The translations under genes were made by a program, and so were the position numbers. A DNA stretch of 64,000 bases from positions 90,001 to 154,000 of the forward strand of contig JAXRKP010000645.1 in the NCBI GenBank assembly GCA_037039925.1, in the 5' to 3' direction. Shown here piece after piece: positions 1 through 21,591 of this stretch (positions are counted from its first letter, which is position 1; each line of letters begins with the position of its first letter). Under the pieces are notes generated by a model. It had not been told where the DNA came from, ran no database searches, and saw only the letters and a list, made by a program, of their open reading frames with translations. The stretch comes from Doris montereyensis (Eukaryota > Mollusca > Gastropoda > Nudibranchia > Dorididae).

Positions 1-717
1 TGATGGTAGGTGACAAGCATCATACACTAGATAGTATTCCTACAACAAGTACTACAGCATTCTAACTGCTGATGCTCATAATGTTAAGCATTCAATTACA
101 ATGGGATGTGATGAGAAAACCGCACACTTTGGTGATTTCTCATGATATATAAACATATCATAAAGAGTGTGACGAAAAACATTGCCACAGGGAGAATTTT
201 TTCTTTGTTTTCTTTAAATAGGATAATAAAAGATATAAAATAAATATTTCACTTAACAATTTTATTGGGATATCAACTCACATGAGGGATGGGTAGGGGG
301 TAGGGGGAGGGGAGGAGAATAGTTTGACTATTTATGTCATTACTACTGAAAACAGGCAGTACAAAATGGTGCTGCTCAAATACTTCACAGACTGACAATA
401 AAGTATATTTTTCATTTTGGACAAAGAAAGAATTGAATTGAAACATGAACAATTTACAAAAAGACAACAAAAAGTAAACAATGAAAATGAAAGTCAGACA
501 TTTTAATTATACAATCTGTTTGATGGAAGACAAAACTTACGATAAATGCATCAATGAATGTATGAATAAATATGATTGTAAACAAAATCACAAGTTAATA
601 TTTTCCCAATAGGACTAATTTACACAAACATCAATCAAAAAAAGGAATGAAATTTGTAAAAATGAAAACGAAAGACAAAAATAAAAGAAAAAAGAAAAAG
701 GTATCCAAAAACAATTA
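1..717. other. Non-coding AT-rich stretch
   Basis: No exon, RNA gene or recognisable transposon found. A purine-rich G run lies at about 287-316. It could be the distal 3' flank of the phosphatase gene, but nothing shows that. Confidence 0.5.
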
Positions 718-1606
718 CAGTAGTGGCTGCCTAAATGCCTGTTTACCCAAATGCCCACAATCTCAACGAAACCGATTTTTTTCTATATAAATTGCCCCTT
801 TAAATGCCCGATTCAAAATAAAAATTATCGCCTAAATGTCCGCCATATTGTTCGGTCTCAATGGCAACTGCAGGTATCATTTTCTCCAAATTATCAAGCT
901 ATATAACGTCTCTAATTGATTAAAAAATTGTTTTTATATCTTACCTGTAATCCCCTTGCTAACAGGGCTTATGTCCACCAACAATGTGCCATTCGTTATA
1001 ACCACCCTTCATTACCTATCCGTTGTAATGTAATAAAAGATGATCAGTCTAACTCCACCCACTGTACAGCACAGCCTTTGTTCCATTGGATCACTGGTTT
1101 GTCACTGGGAATTTAGAATTGAAGTCCTTTGAATTCCGCCCACGGCTCTTTCTTGATGTCTTAAGTTGTATGCAATCACCTGGCGTTTTTAAAAGACTGG
1201 GCACGTATCATAATCGAGGGACAAGGTGTGAACAGTTTCAATCACCTGGCGTTTTTAAAAAGACTGGGCACGTATCATAATCGAGGGACAAGGTGTGAAC
1301 AGTTTCATAGCTCCCTTGTCTCGCATTAGCCCTATCCATTGTGCCTTCGGATCTTTGTGGCGAGCGATGATCAACCTGCCTGCCCGCTCACCACCTCAGT
1401 GCTAAGAGCTAAATGGTTTCCAGGTGTCCCTATATTTCTCGCATTAAATTTTTCGTAAATGTTGAATTTCTGCACCATACTCGATGAGCTCCCTTGGTGA
1501 TCACACCCTCTCCCCCCACCCTCAAATCATTGCCCATGACCTACTTTCGCCTAAGTGCCCGTTTTCTCTGTTTCCCAAACTCTGGGCATTTAGGCGGTCA
1601 CTACTG
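718..1606. mobile_element. Non-autonomous TIR DNA transposon (pogo/Tigger-like), intact ends
   Basis: The element starts CAGTAGTGGCTGCCTAAATG and ends with the near-exact inverse, GGGCATTTAGGCGGTCACTACTG-type sequence (about 20 of 23 positions paired). TA dinucleotides flank both ends (716-717 and 607-608 of the 1600s), the target duplication typical of the Tc1/mariner/pogo superfamily, whose pogo branch often begins CAG. The 889-bp interior encodes no transposase that I can see, so it would need a helper in trans. A second, more decayed copy lies at 37317-38105. The superfamily assignment is inference from ends and target site only. Confidence 0.7.
1173..1305. repeat. 66/67-bp tandem duplication inside the TIR element
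   Basis: The segment beginning CAATCACCTGGCGTTTTTAA at 1173 is repeated immediately at 1239, with one extra A in the second copy. The homologous part of the second element copy (about 37708-37770) has the unit once, so the duplication happened in this copy. Confidence 0.85.
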
Positions 1607-4440
1607 TATGAGTAAAATGAAGACTTTGGAAGTTCACTCATAAGTTTATACATGTATCACCATATGATCATATTATCATTATCACTAAATAGTACATGTA
1701 AAAGGAAAGAACAGAAAATTGTTGTTTTCTTTTCTTGATTCAACAAAGGGTTAAAATAAGATTTACACTCTTCATCAAGCCTTTTGTCTTATTCTCAGAT
1801 GCATATTACAAATTATAAATTCCATTGCATTTGAGTTTTTGTCCCACACAAAAATACCACCTCCGCATTTTAAAATATGACAAGCTTAGTAGACTATCTA
1901 GATCTATTCTTGTCATCTCCTTTCCCCTGTGGAAAAAACCAACAACTTTGAACTAGAAAATAAGAAATAAGATGACTAAATAAGATAAAAGGAAAAAAAT
2001 AGACACGGGGGTGTGGGGGGAGGTTGAGGGAATCAAAGCTTCTCCGTAGTGAAGTTGTGAGGATGAAATAAAAAGCCTATGCAACATTGGACCAAGTTCA
2101 CAAAGATTTGTTAAATCAGTACTTTGTTAAGCCAAGCAAGTTGCTATGATACGAGATGCATACAAAATTGTAAGGTCTTCCGTTTTCTAAGTCAGAAAAT
2201 GTTTGTGAATCGTTTCCATTGGCTTTCTTATTTAAAGCAGTATTCATTTATACAACTGTGGCTGGGCAAAAAAATCAACTGAGCTAAAAGATGCTCCTAT
2301 TTTTAGGAGGCGAATAAAAAAAGGTTCTTTTGAGGTATGAAAGCCAGGAACATTCAATGCGCAAGCAAAAAAATCTGTACATGCCTACATCATCATTTAT
2401 ATATTAAAAACATTAAATAGACACAGTGTGGCATAGCTATATATATTTTTTTTCCTGTCACAACATTCCCTTGTGACTAATGGCGTGGTTTGATTTGAAA
2501 GCATTATGATTTGTGTTTGTTTCCTACGTTTTTGGTCACAATTTACATGATGCATTGCCTTGTCCATTGTAGAAAATGAAACCGTGGCGATGAGAGTGTC
2601 TTATTTTTACTTCCTACTTTATTTTGTACACATAAGGAATGTTTGAGCCTATGACGACATGATTGATTTACATACACACAAAACAAAGAAAAGTGCACTT
2701 TAATTAATGTATCTGAAGCTTATACTCACAGCTTTGATATTAAGATTCAACTTCATTTTTTAAAAGTTCAGACAAGACTGAAGTTTCTAAAGATGGTATG
2801 AAAAGTAAACTCTCTTAAGGATATTCATTGAATGAGCTTATTAAGAAAGATGAAAGCCACTGTGATTTACATGTGTTTACCAAAGCAGAAACACTTTCAC
2901 TAACACACGTCTCTAAAATAAATTAGCAGTATTATCAAAAAGATGAATTAAAAGTAAATATGAATGGTGACAAAGAATTGGCTCGATGCTACAATATATT
3001 CTTTTCCTGTTTAATCTATAGCTAGCTGCGTAAAGAAAAAAATTCAACAACATGACTAATTCATCTATCTTACAATGCATCCATAATATTGCATGGAGCA
3101 AAGATTATATCCATTATCATTTGATTTTCACATACATAATATGTGTTGTTCACAATGAATCCCTTACAGATTATTTACAAATCAATAATAATTTCTTACA
3201 AGCAACTCAAATCCAATTTGTTGAATTGTAAAGATCAACTTAACATCACAATTTCAATTCTTTGACTCTCCAATTTTCCAGTCATAATGCATTTATTACA
3301 TTTAAGTCTAAGCTGTTTGGATGATGCCTTAATTTTAAATGCATTTTAAGCAAGACTATGATGGGGGCTTAAAAACTGATCTAGAGAATAATAAAGCCTA
3401 CAGAGAAGTAAGATTATAACCATCTGAAAAAGACATCAGTTTCTGTCTCTGGGGGCAAAAAAAACAACCCACTTGAGAAGAAACGGATATAATATCTCCT
3501 CACCGTGTCAGCTATATACCATTTGTTCAACACCTGAAATAATTAAAACAAAAGAGTCGGGTGTGGGGAGAGCTGGGAGTGTCTGCTATGAACAATTCTT
3601 TGAGTTAGCTGCCTACAGAACATTCCCAGTAAATAAATGTTCAAGGCAGTAAATAAATACATTAATGAATGGGGGAAAAAAAGTTCTCAAAGAGAAATTT
3701 TGACAACTTTTTACAGACAATTCAACTTTCAGGAGAAATTATGATGATTTTCATTTCAATGGATGGATAAAATAGTGACAATTATCACATCAACCATAAG
3801 CAGTGATCTTGGGATTGGTAAAAGATTGTCACTAAAAGACATCAGCAATGCATAATCAAGCAGCTGTCTTTTGTTTTTATTCTCAGAACATGAAAACCAA
3901 ATTTTAAAAAATTTAAAGAGACACGATCAAACTAAAATTGACAAATTAATCCATGGGTTACCCTCATAACTTAGGATATATCACTTCACTTTTAATTCTC
4001 TTGATGTAAAAAAAGAAAAATATAATACCAAAAAGAAAGATAAAATAACATACGGTACACCTCCCCACGCAACCCCAAAACAATGAACCCCATTCAAATC
4101 AAATCACATAAGTTAAATACATTTTTAAAAAAGGCATAAAAAAACCCTCCAATAATAAGTTTGTCTGATGCCTCAAATACATTGAAAACTACTTCAAATT
4201 AGAAACTCAAGCAAAAGTTTGTGTTAACAGACAAAAAACAATTAGGGCTACAATTACTTTTCTCCACTCAAACTCTTATATTGGATTTTATTTTTTAACA
4301 GAAGAATCTAGCAAGCAACAGATTGGATGAGACATTTCATGCAACACAGATTAAAATGGAACAATTGACAACATTGTAACAAGAAAATCCTGGGAATTCA
4401 AAGGAGAATGTGAGAATGGGAACAAATAACAAGTTTGTAG
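1607..4440. other. Non-coding AT-rich stretch
   Basis: I see no exon with a convincing reading frame and splice sites, and no repeat family found elsewhere in the window. Homopurine patches such as about 2007-2025 are present. Confidence 0.45.
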
Positions 4441-4459
4441 ATATAATAATAATAATAAC

Positions 4460-4515
<56 letters not shown>

Positions 4516-4617
4516 CGATAATATAATAACATAAACAATAATGATGACAATAATAATAATGATATTAATACTAATAATAATCATCATCATTATCATAACA
4601 ATACTAACAATAAAAAT
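4441..4617. repeat. (TAA)n / (AAT)n trinucleotide microsatellite, interrupted
   Basis: A pure ATA/AAT core at about 4460-4510 grades into imperfect AAC, ACA and ATC triplets. The long Leu/Ile-rich minus-strand frame across it is only the translation of the repeat. Confidence 0.9.
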
Positions 4618-6892
4618 AATAACAACCCACCCCAAAAAACCTGTAAGTAATATTGCTTGTGGCATTATTGTTACACAGATATGATCAATTCCATTGTATA
4701 ATGTAATCAACAATTTACAGCACTTTTCCCTCATTCAAACTTACAATTCATTTACAATCCATATGCTGGGGTACATGCTGTTACTTATCTACCATGGCAC
4801 CGCACCGCTTATGAAAATAAAATTTAAATTACAGATGCAGGTCTCAGATGATGATTCATTACAAAGCAGTAAAGTGGTGCAAAACTACATACAATATATA
4901 ATTCTAAAGATTAACAAAAATGAAAAAATATATATACAGAGATTAAAAACAAACAACGTTAATCATAAATAAAAAGCTCTTTACTTTTAAAAAAATCAAG
5001 AACAAGAGAAAAAAATGAGCTAGTTCATACCAACAAATAGTGTAAAATTCAAGGTTTAAATAAAGGAAATGTACGCAGGAAAACAGAAGGGACGGGTGAG
5101 ATTTCAGGAGGAAGAGTATAAAGCAAAACAAGACCTTTCTTACGGCTAAATTTTGTACAGCAGATCCATACACCGGAAGGTAGAATGGGAAGTGATAAAG
5201 AAAGAAAGAAGACCTCAACAGAGGTTCGTCAGTGCAAGTCGCTATCCAAGTAAAGAAAAATGGGGGATGGATGATTTTCTCAGTTTCTCTTTGATCCTAC
5301 TTTTATCACGATAGAACAAATCTGTTTACAACAAATATATGTAAAATCTTGATACAAACGTAATTATTGAAAAAATGAGCCACGCCCATAACTTTTTTTA
5401 TTTGCACGGATAGGACTTGCACCAACGACTTCTTAAGCTGTAGAATCCTACACTTTGGCAAGAGGGTATGGTGACTGACCAGTTCATGTTGTGAATTTGC
5501 CTTTTTTTAAAAAGAGTTTCAATACAGATATATGTCTGAACCCATTGATATGGTACACATTTGTTTATTCCTCCCATAATCAGATATGAATGATTAGCTG
5601 ACTATGGGTACAGATGGAGATTGTAAGGACACTAGGGTTGGTACATACTACTTTGAAATTAATCAAACTTCAGTGCCGAAAAAAAAAGAAAAGAGAAAGC
5701 ATAAATTTAGATGCATGTAAAAGACATCTGTAAGGTAAAAAAAAGAACATCCAATCAAAAATAAATGTATCTATTTTAAGTACTGAATTTCAGAAAAGTT
5801 GCTTCTATTGAACATTGCCACTTTTCAGCAGAGGAAACATATCTGGGTATGTTGGCGGGGACTGGGAAAGAGAATGGAAGATAGGGAATTGAAATGGTGG
5901 AAAACTCATTTAATCTGATAGAGTTATAAGAGAGAGGCATCCAATAAAAGCAGTACAATGATAAAAATCATCAAGCAGAACTAATCTCAGCAGAAACAGT
6001 TTTAAGAACGTCTTCTTATAGCTCTAGCAAACATGTGAGAAAGCCTTTTCAGCATTACTGTAATATGTAAACAAAGAGAATGACAAAAGTAAAAAGCAAA
6101 TCAGCCTAAAAAACACAATTTCTAAAACACTTAAAAGTATTCTTTCCCTTCCCATCCCTAATAATTTCACTTTTATTTGGAATAGATAGAGAAATATTTC
6201 TATGTCACTAAAAGGAAAATGGACTGAACTTCATTCTCTTCATAAAAAAATAATCTTTACCAAATTGAAGAAAAAAAATTATACAGCATTATTAAAGAGG
6301 ATGGAGGTGTTTTTAAGATTTAAACATTTTGCTCTTCTCTTTTAGACACTAAAATACTGTTAGGGAACATTATATTTTCAGTGCTAGTATTTTGAGAGGT
6401 TTATGGAGGAAAACAAACTAAACAATAAATAAAGGCTCAAAAAGTGAGCAATTCATCAACAAATCAAAGAGAAAATACATCTAAGATTTAGACGCAAGAT
6501 CACTTTAAGAAAAAAACATGAATATTTAAGAACAAAATGAACAAAGAAGAAATTCAATTGTAGCAGAAATAATATCTATTGACAAAATTTGGGATGATCA
6601 CAAAGTTTACTTGGGGTAATCAGAGTGTAGAACATGACATTGATTTGTTATAACTCCTCCGACAAAATGAAGAATTTTTTGAGTAAATTTGATAATTTTG
6701 TTATCATTAATCAATGTAGACAATAAACGTAATAACATCTGTAGACTAACAATACAGACTATAAAAGGTCACTAAATGAAGAAAAAACAAGTAGTAATAT
6801 TGAAAATACATCGCCATGAATCTCATTGCAAACATTTCTATCTATTTAAGTTCAGCAATTATATTCTTAAAATATTATTATATTACATATAA
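4618..6892. other. Non-coding AT-rich stretch
   Basis: No supported gene. A possible decayed tRNA-like sequence on the minus strand lies at about 5400-5470: it carries A-box-like TTGCCAAAGTGTAGG and B-box-like GGTGCAAGTCC. It has no clean cloverleaf and is not called as a tRNA. Confidence 0.4.
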
Positions 6893-7057
6893 GAACTCTC
6901 TCGATTCCACCCTGACCTATCATTGAAAACAAAAGAGGATCTTGATCATCTTAAATCACTGGCACAAGATCGAAAATACTGTAATTTCCTGACTAAACGT
7001 ATTGCAGAAATTGCTGAGGCATCCTGCTCTGAAGATCAAGATGCGAAAAGTGCCTAA
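6893..7057 (+). CDS. Candidate terminal exon, unknown protein (54 codons plus stop)
   Basis: An open stretch reads ELSRFHPDLSLKTKEDLDHL..., then AQDRKYCNFLTKRIAEIAEA..., and ends DQDAKSA-stop. It is far less AT-rich than its surroundings, and its mixed charged/hydrophobic pattern looks like an amphipathic helical protein rather than chance translation. An AG lies directly upstream (about 6892-6893) but the pyrimidine tract is weak. I found no partner exon or start codon. It sits on the strand opposite the phosphatase gene, in that gene's downstream flank. It could be a last exon, a fragment of a processed gene, or coincidence. I do not recognise the family. Confidence 0.3.
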   Translation, partial: ELSRFHPDLSLKTKEDLDHLKSLAQDRKYCNFLTKRIAEIAEASCSEDQDAKSA

Positions 7058-7427
7058 GTCAGTACGTCAATTATATTCTTTACACTTGTGAAAGAATAAA
7101 TCATGGTCCGTTTTTCCCATGCACCAAGGAAAAACAGGAGTGATACTCAGCCCTGAGGAGACATTTGTGATAGTTTCTACATTTAACTCCCACTAGTTGC
7201 TCCAGCCCATTGACATGGAAATATACTGTTATAGAAATGCTTTTTCAGAAGAAGCATAATTATTGAGAATTGAGAAAGAAAATAAAAGAAGGAAAACACC
7301 ATAGAATGCAACAAAAGACAGTAATTAGCAAAATTATATGTAACACACTATATGAAAGCAGTAGACAAAAAAGTTTTCTTTTTCCATGAAACTATATGTA
7401 CAAATTACTTCTATGCATTATCACTGC

Positions 7428-7918
7428 ATGTTTGTTTCATTAAAATTTACCCTGCCCATTGCAGTGATCTCAGGGTGAATTAAGAGGAAACACCAAGGTG
7501 AAAGAGGGAAAGGAAAAAAGAAGGACCTACCAGCAGTGCCCCCATCATCACATGAACATATTCTTAAAAAAGATAAAGATGGATTTATAGGCCATGTCCC
7601 TACACAAGTGCAGGTTCACAAACTGTGCATCATTTATCCCCCCGCAGGCCATTTCATTCAGTCCTCCTCAGCCCCCTTGGGAGCATACCATGCAGTGACG
7701 TGCGAGGCATTTCATACTGACACTCTTGACAGATCTTTCTCTACCTATAGCTGGGTACTCATTCACACCTGAGTCAAGTGAGGAAAGCAGAGTGAAGTAC
7801 CTTTCCTGAGAGTACAACGTTGTTATAAAAAACATCTGGGTCAGCCATGAGTTTTGAACCAGTGTCGTCGTGATTACAAACTCATAACACTATGATTTCT
7901 CTACAACGCCTGTACCAG
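7428..7918 (-). mobile_element. tRNA-derived SINE, family A, near full length
   Basis: Read on the minus strand, the element starts with a tRNA-like head at about 7918 (A-box-like TTGTAGAGAAATCATAGTG, B-box-like GGTTCAAAACTC). It continues through a body shared with 29176-29517 and 14521-14640. It ends in a tail with CACCCTGAGATCAC and GGGTAAATTTTAATGAAAC, shared with 9817-9925, 17942-18062 and 20313-20455. The box A/box B spacing and head-body-tail order are typical of RNA polymerase III SINEs. The family name is mine. Confidence 0.7.
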
Positions 7919-9816
7919 CAACATAAAAGGTCTAGGAATATAGAAAATATGACAGGAAGAGTGAGACAAAGATGTTACAGGCACAAACAAAAAGTACAGA
8001 AGTAAACATCATCATTTTCAATTGAACAGATCCCTAATCTGATTCTTGACTACCATCTTTATACTTCACTTACAATGCAATGTAATGACTGGTTTCAATT
8101 AATTACACACTATGGAGGCTGAGACTTACATCTTAAAAGATATGGGAGGAGTTTTGCAGGTTACTCGACATTTAGATTAAGAGTGCTTTCCTTTTCTCTA
8201 CTTTTTCTTGCTCATGTATGTGGTAAGTGAATGCCAATATGCATTAATCCAGCACAGGCTATCTGTTTCTGTTGCTATAGGATGACCGGAGCTACACTAA
8301 ATATAAAAATAAGGTCGCACCATATGAAACTGATTGGTAATCAGCTTTTAAGTAACTAGACTTGATCATTTTTCTTGACAATAAAAATGAAAAAAATAGA
8401 TCCCATTTTCATATTCTTAATCAGTCAAATTAAGGCATTATAAATTAAAATCTTAGTCCTTTTTAATCATGAAATGTGGTGGTTTACAAGCAAACTAAAA
8501 AATATATTCAAAAAATGACCTAGACAAGCAATGACCTTTTCTAGTCGCAATAATTATTATTTACATGTGACATGTCCATGAAGGAATGTGAGTGAAATGT
8601 ATACATTGTGTATGCTTTATTATGCATTTAAGACATTCAAGGAAACCAGACAGATATGGCATTACTGCTAAAAATCTACATGAATGAAGGAAGTTTCCCC
8701 CTCTGCACATACTTGGAGGAGTGATAACAAATGAGTTGAAGCAGTCCTAGATATGCTATTAAAAGAAAATAATTAAAGCTTTAATCATCCTTTAAATGAA
8801 TCTAGCAATACAATGATCACTGTGATGCGAAAACAACATAGCAAGTTTAAAGTCACATTCTGAGTAAATATGAGATGACAGGTAATCCCAGACAGAAAAC
8901 AAAAGGTATCACTAACTCACTTGGGCGATGACAAATCTACGGCAGCCCATGGTACTGTGATACGAAAGAGCGCTTTAACTTGCATAAATTATATTGTAGT
9001 AAATGTCTACCAACAAGAACAAGACAAAATAAAACAAATGTCACTTATTTAAGTTTATGGTCTTTTACCGTTTAGAACACAATTTCAATTGTCCATTTCA
9101 AACATGTACTCTTGAATCCATAAAGTCATAATGTAAACAAATGTGGAAATGAGAGTTGGGTGTCATAGAAATGGAATCTGCGAGCTGACCTTGATGTTAA
9201 AGTGCCATAGCTTATCATTATTGTACACTTTCAACACATGAGTGAAAGTACACAAATAGAATTTGTTTATCTAGTGTGTTTATAACACAAGTCGATTGCC
9301 AATGACGCATGACTTTTTTATTATTGATAATTGTGTAATAAAATATACTTGTGCCTTGAATGGCAAGAATTTCAGATAAAAGTGCCCTAAATCATGCCAA
9401 CATATACAATTCTGTGTCTTCGCTGTTTGAAAACGGACTTGATCAACAAGGCTGGATCTCATTGGATGCTGAAGCACACTATCAATGTGTAAGTTTAATG
9501 GTTGACATATTCAATGATCCACACATGAACATATTCACAAGACAACATTGATAAGGCAATCTAGCTAGTACATGATAATTGACCATGAAGGTGTGAGGGG
9601 GCAATAGTGACATATTTTACATTATGATGTGGTTCATCTCTTGCACACAGGCATTCTTTCTTTTGTCATCTACAATATAATATATGAACTCAAAAGATTT
9701 CACATGTCAAACTTGAGAGATGATTTTCAGCCATGTAAATCATATAAACTGTCGAGAAAATGCCTGCCAAATTTTTTATCAGAGCAGACACAAACAGATA
9801 TGTCTCTTCTAGTAAC
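7919..9816. other. Non-coding AT-rich stretch
   Basis: Nothing recognisable. The short open frames near 9280-9551 and 9629-9832 have no splice context, no similarity that I recognise and random composition. Confidence 0.45.
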
Positions 9817-9925
9817 ATGTTTGTTTCATTAAAATTTACCCTGTTCACCTTTGTGGTGATCTCAGGGCGAATAAAGAGGAAACAACGAGATGAAAGATAA
9901 GTGAAAAAAGGAAAGGAAAGGGGAG
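9817..9925 (-). mobile_element. SINE family A, 3' tail fragment
   Basis: It carries the same tail block as 7428-7918 (TTTGTTTCATTAAAATTTAC on the plus strand, then the GTGATCTCAGGG motif and the AGAGGAAAC stretch). The tRNA-like head is absent, as expected for a 5'-truncated copy. Confidence 0.65.
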
Positions 9926-11004
9926 GAAGGTGATGCAGTTAAGTCTTATGAGTTTCTTAAAATCAACTTTATCAAAACAAAAAATTCACACTTGATACAA
10001 AATACCAACATTAAACAGGCAAACATAATGACAGTTTACAACAAAAATACAATTTCTTTTTTTTTTTTTTTAAATGTCTCAAAAGTAAATAACATGTAGG
10101 TGACCACAACTAAACCAATTAAGTACACAGTAAGACAATTCAAGATCATGAAGACCAGGCCTCCAAGAAATAGTAGGTAGAAACTGTCTAGCGTTTTTTT
10201 CACCCCCATATAGATCATCCATAATCAAGCTTGCATTGTGAATCACTTGCATGAATTTTGTGAGGGTAAAACAGGGAAACACAGATAACTGAAAAGCACA
10301 CCAATCAGACAAAATGATTAAAAACATAAGTAGGTAGGAGAATTTCCAAGTATATTAAATAGACTGCTAAAGCCTACATTAGTCTATCAATTCTTTGAGT
10401 CAGTTCTGATAAATTAAAGAAACTGCAAGACTTGAAAAAAACATCTTGTTATCTCCCCACCCCCTTTACCCCACCCCTCCTTTTCTCTGTGTCAAATAAA
10501 AATGTAAAATATTGTGTGTAATTAGCAATAGGTTTTCAAATTAAGCTGTGACAACCAAGATATTGTGTACACATAGAATCAGGGACTTATCACTTAAATT
10601 CAGTTACGCTCTAACTACCTTTTGTTCTCTCCTATTTTAGATTAATCCACTCACATGGATGAATGAGACATGGCAAGTATTTTCGATCAGTTAAAAAAAG
10701 CAGATGTTCCTTAGCTTTGATAACCACGCGATCCTCAAACACCCCAATGAAAAGTTCAGCAATTTGTGCAAATGCAAAAATACATGATGAAGAAACAGGC
10801 AACACAATCCACTAGATCACTCAATTCAGTCAGCTGCAAGTAGAACCCACTCGACAAAATTTACAAATCACTATGATGTAGTTCTTCAGGCAGCACACAC
10901 AAGCAAACTGCAAACTATATATATATATATATATGACTCTGTCAACATTCCTTTCTTCACAAGCTTCTCAGGTGCCTGAACGAGCGCTTGTATTGAAAAA
11001 CAAT
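9926..11004 (-). other. Probable 3' UTR / 3' flank of the phosphatase gene
   Basis: This region lies directly downstream of the phosphatase stop codon. There is a T run at about 10061-10076 (A run on the minus strand) and a pyrimidine tract at 10455-10490. I could not fix the polyadenylation site: no single AATAAA on the minus strand stands out. Confidence 0.4.
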
Positions 11005-17489
<6,485 letters not shown>

Positions 17490-17500
17490 GGTAACTGAAA
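17490..17500 (-). other. Splice acceptor and 5' UTR stub before the phosphatase ATG
   Basis: On the minus strand a pyrimidine-rich tract ends TTTGTTTCAG (AG at 17496-17495), followed by TTACC and the ATG. The start codon is therefore 5 nt into its exon, and at least one non-coding exon lies upstream (higher coordinates). Confidence 0.75.
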
Positions 17501-17756
17501 CAAATAATAAAATATACAAATCTTGGGTCACATCATTACAATTACACCAGGCATATTTAGTAGCTACTGGGTTTTGAATGTTAGATTTTATTCAAAAGAA
17601 GGAATCAAAGAAAACAATAGTGTACGTGAAAATATATGGAAATTGAAATGACAAGATTTCCAGTTTCTTTTTTTTTCCATCTTGAGAAACACACACATAA
17701 TTACAAATTACTCTCTTTCACTCTCCTTCAAAACAGAACATGACGGAGAACAGAAG

Positions 17757-17941
17757 AGAAGAAGAAGAAGAAGAAGAAGAAGAAGAAGAAGAAGAAGAAG
17801 AAGAAGAAAAAAAGAAGAAGAAAAAAGAAAGAAGAAAAAGAAGAAGAAAAAAAGAAGAAGAAAAAGAAGAAGAAAAAGAAGAAGAAAAAGAAGACGAATA
17901 CAAAGAAGAAAAAGAAGACGAATACGAAGAAGAAAAAGAAG
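17757..17941. repeat. (GAA)n purine tract, imperfect
   Basis: Pure GAA/AGA at about 17757-17808, then imperfect AAAGAAGAAG blocks and AAAGAAGACGAATAC repeats up to 17941. A homopurine strand of this length can form triplex DNA. It ends exactly where a SINE A tail starts, suggesting that the tract grew from the SINE's 3' end. Confidence 0.9.
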
Positions 17942-20312
<2,371 letters not shown>

Positions 20313-20455
20313 GGTTCATTGAAATTTTACCACATCATTATAATATTTATGTAGAGATCTCATGGTGAATTAAGAGGAAACAATAGACATGTAAAGCGTG
20401 AAAGGAAAGAAAAAGAAACTCCCAACAGAGCCTGCCAACCTCCCACTTATGGGGT
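20313..20455 (-). mobile_element. SINE family A, tail fragment
   Basis: Shares GTTCATTGAAATTTTACC, GATCTCATGGTGAATTAAGA and the GGAAAGAAAAAG stretch (plus strand) with other family A tails. More diverged than 9817-9925. Confidence 0.55.
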
Positions 20456-21174
20456 GTGGGGCTGGGGTATAGGTTGACAAGGCGGCTCTTTCTGAAACCG
20501 TCAACTTTATTCATTTCAAAAATTCTTTTAACAAACTACACATATGCTACAAAGTTCAACATGGCTGCAAACAAACTAAACCCATGCACACTGAATGCTT
20601 CTCAGACAGGTCGACAGAAAGTTGGACAAGAGGAGTCTGACACTCAATCTCTGGTTTTCAGGAAAGACCGGTTTTAGGATGAAAGGTAAGTAAATAAAGG
20701 GAGCTTCAAAAACTAATTCTTACGTACAAAAGACCTTACTAATGAAACTCCTTTATAAACGAGCGTTGTCAAAGTCAGCTTATTTGGCAGTGCCTTCTCT
20801 TTCATGCCGAGGCAACAGGTGTCGACGCAGAGGCCACGGGTCCCATTCTATTGATGGCCAACGATGTTTTCTCTCACTATTCCTTTCGTAGTTGTCCCGA
20901 CTATATTTCTACGGGGCTTTGATAGTATTTCATGTCTTTATCCAATGACGTTCAGACGTTCGCTAACCTTAATAATACATCGTATCTCTAACCATTTTAA
21001 TTGGGCCGACTACAATTCGATGATTTGGGAAATTGTATATTAATAAGTCATCCGACATGTTTGACCCATTGATCGTTAGGCATAACGATACCAATATACA
21101 TGTACAATGGACGATACAATTATGCCCAACGCAATTCAAGACTACTTGTGCAAACAGACCAAGGAATGTGGAGA
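20456..21174. other. No gene recognised
   Basis: A 73-codon open frame at 20456-20677 has no recognisable similarity and no splice context. Confidence 0.4.
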
Positions 21175-21591
21175 GACGGTCGGCGAATACTTAGTAGTTA
21201 GACGGTTGGTGAATACTTAGTAGTTACACGGTCGGCGAATACTTAGTAGTTAGACGGTCGGCGAATACTTAGTAGTTAGACGGTCCGTGAATACTTAGTA
21301 GTTAGACGGTCCGTGAATACTTAGTAGTTAGACGGTCGGCGAATACTTTAGTAGTTAGACGGTCCGCGAATACTTAGTACTTAGACGGTCGGCGAATACT
21401 TAGTAGTTAGACGGTCGGCGAATACTTAGTACTTAGACGGTCGGCGAATACTTAGTAGTTAGACGGTTGGTGAATACTTAGTAGTTAGACGGTCCGTGAA
21501 TAATTAGTAGTTAGACGGTCCGTGAATACTTAGTAGTTAGACGGTTGGTGAATACTTAGTAGTTAGACGGTCGGCGAATATTTAGTAGTTA
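21175..21591. repeat. Minisatellite, 26 bp x 16
   Basis: Unit GACGGTCGGCGAATACTTAG plus TAGTTA, sixteen head-to-tail copies in 417 bp (one copy is 27 bp). Copies differ mainly in a 4-base core: CGGC, TGGT, CCGT or CCGC. There are no spacers, so it is not a CRISPR-like array. Confidence 0.95.

Noticed and set aside
4351..4734. 127-codon minus frame with a hydrophobic run that looks like membrane helices
   Set aside because: The hydrophobic stretch is the (TAA)n microsatellite read as Leu/Ile.
5395..5500. tRNA-like sequence on the minus strand
   Set aside because: A- and B-box-like words are present but the acceptor and anticodon stems do not pair well; more likely a SINE relic.
21175..21591. 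CRISPR-like regular repeat array
   Set aside because: Units are directly adjacent with no spacers, in eukaryotic DNA; it is a minisatellite.
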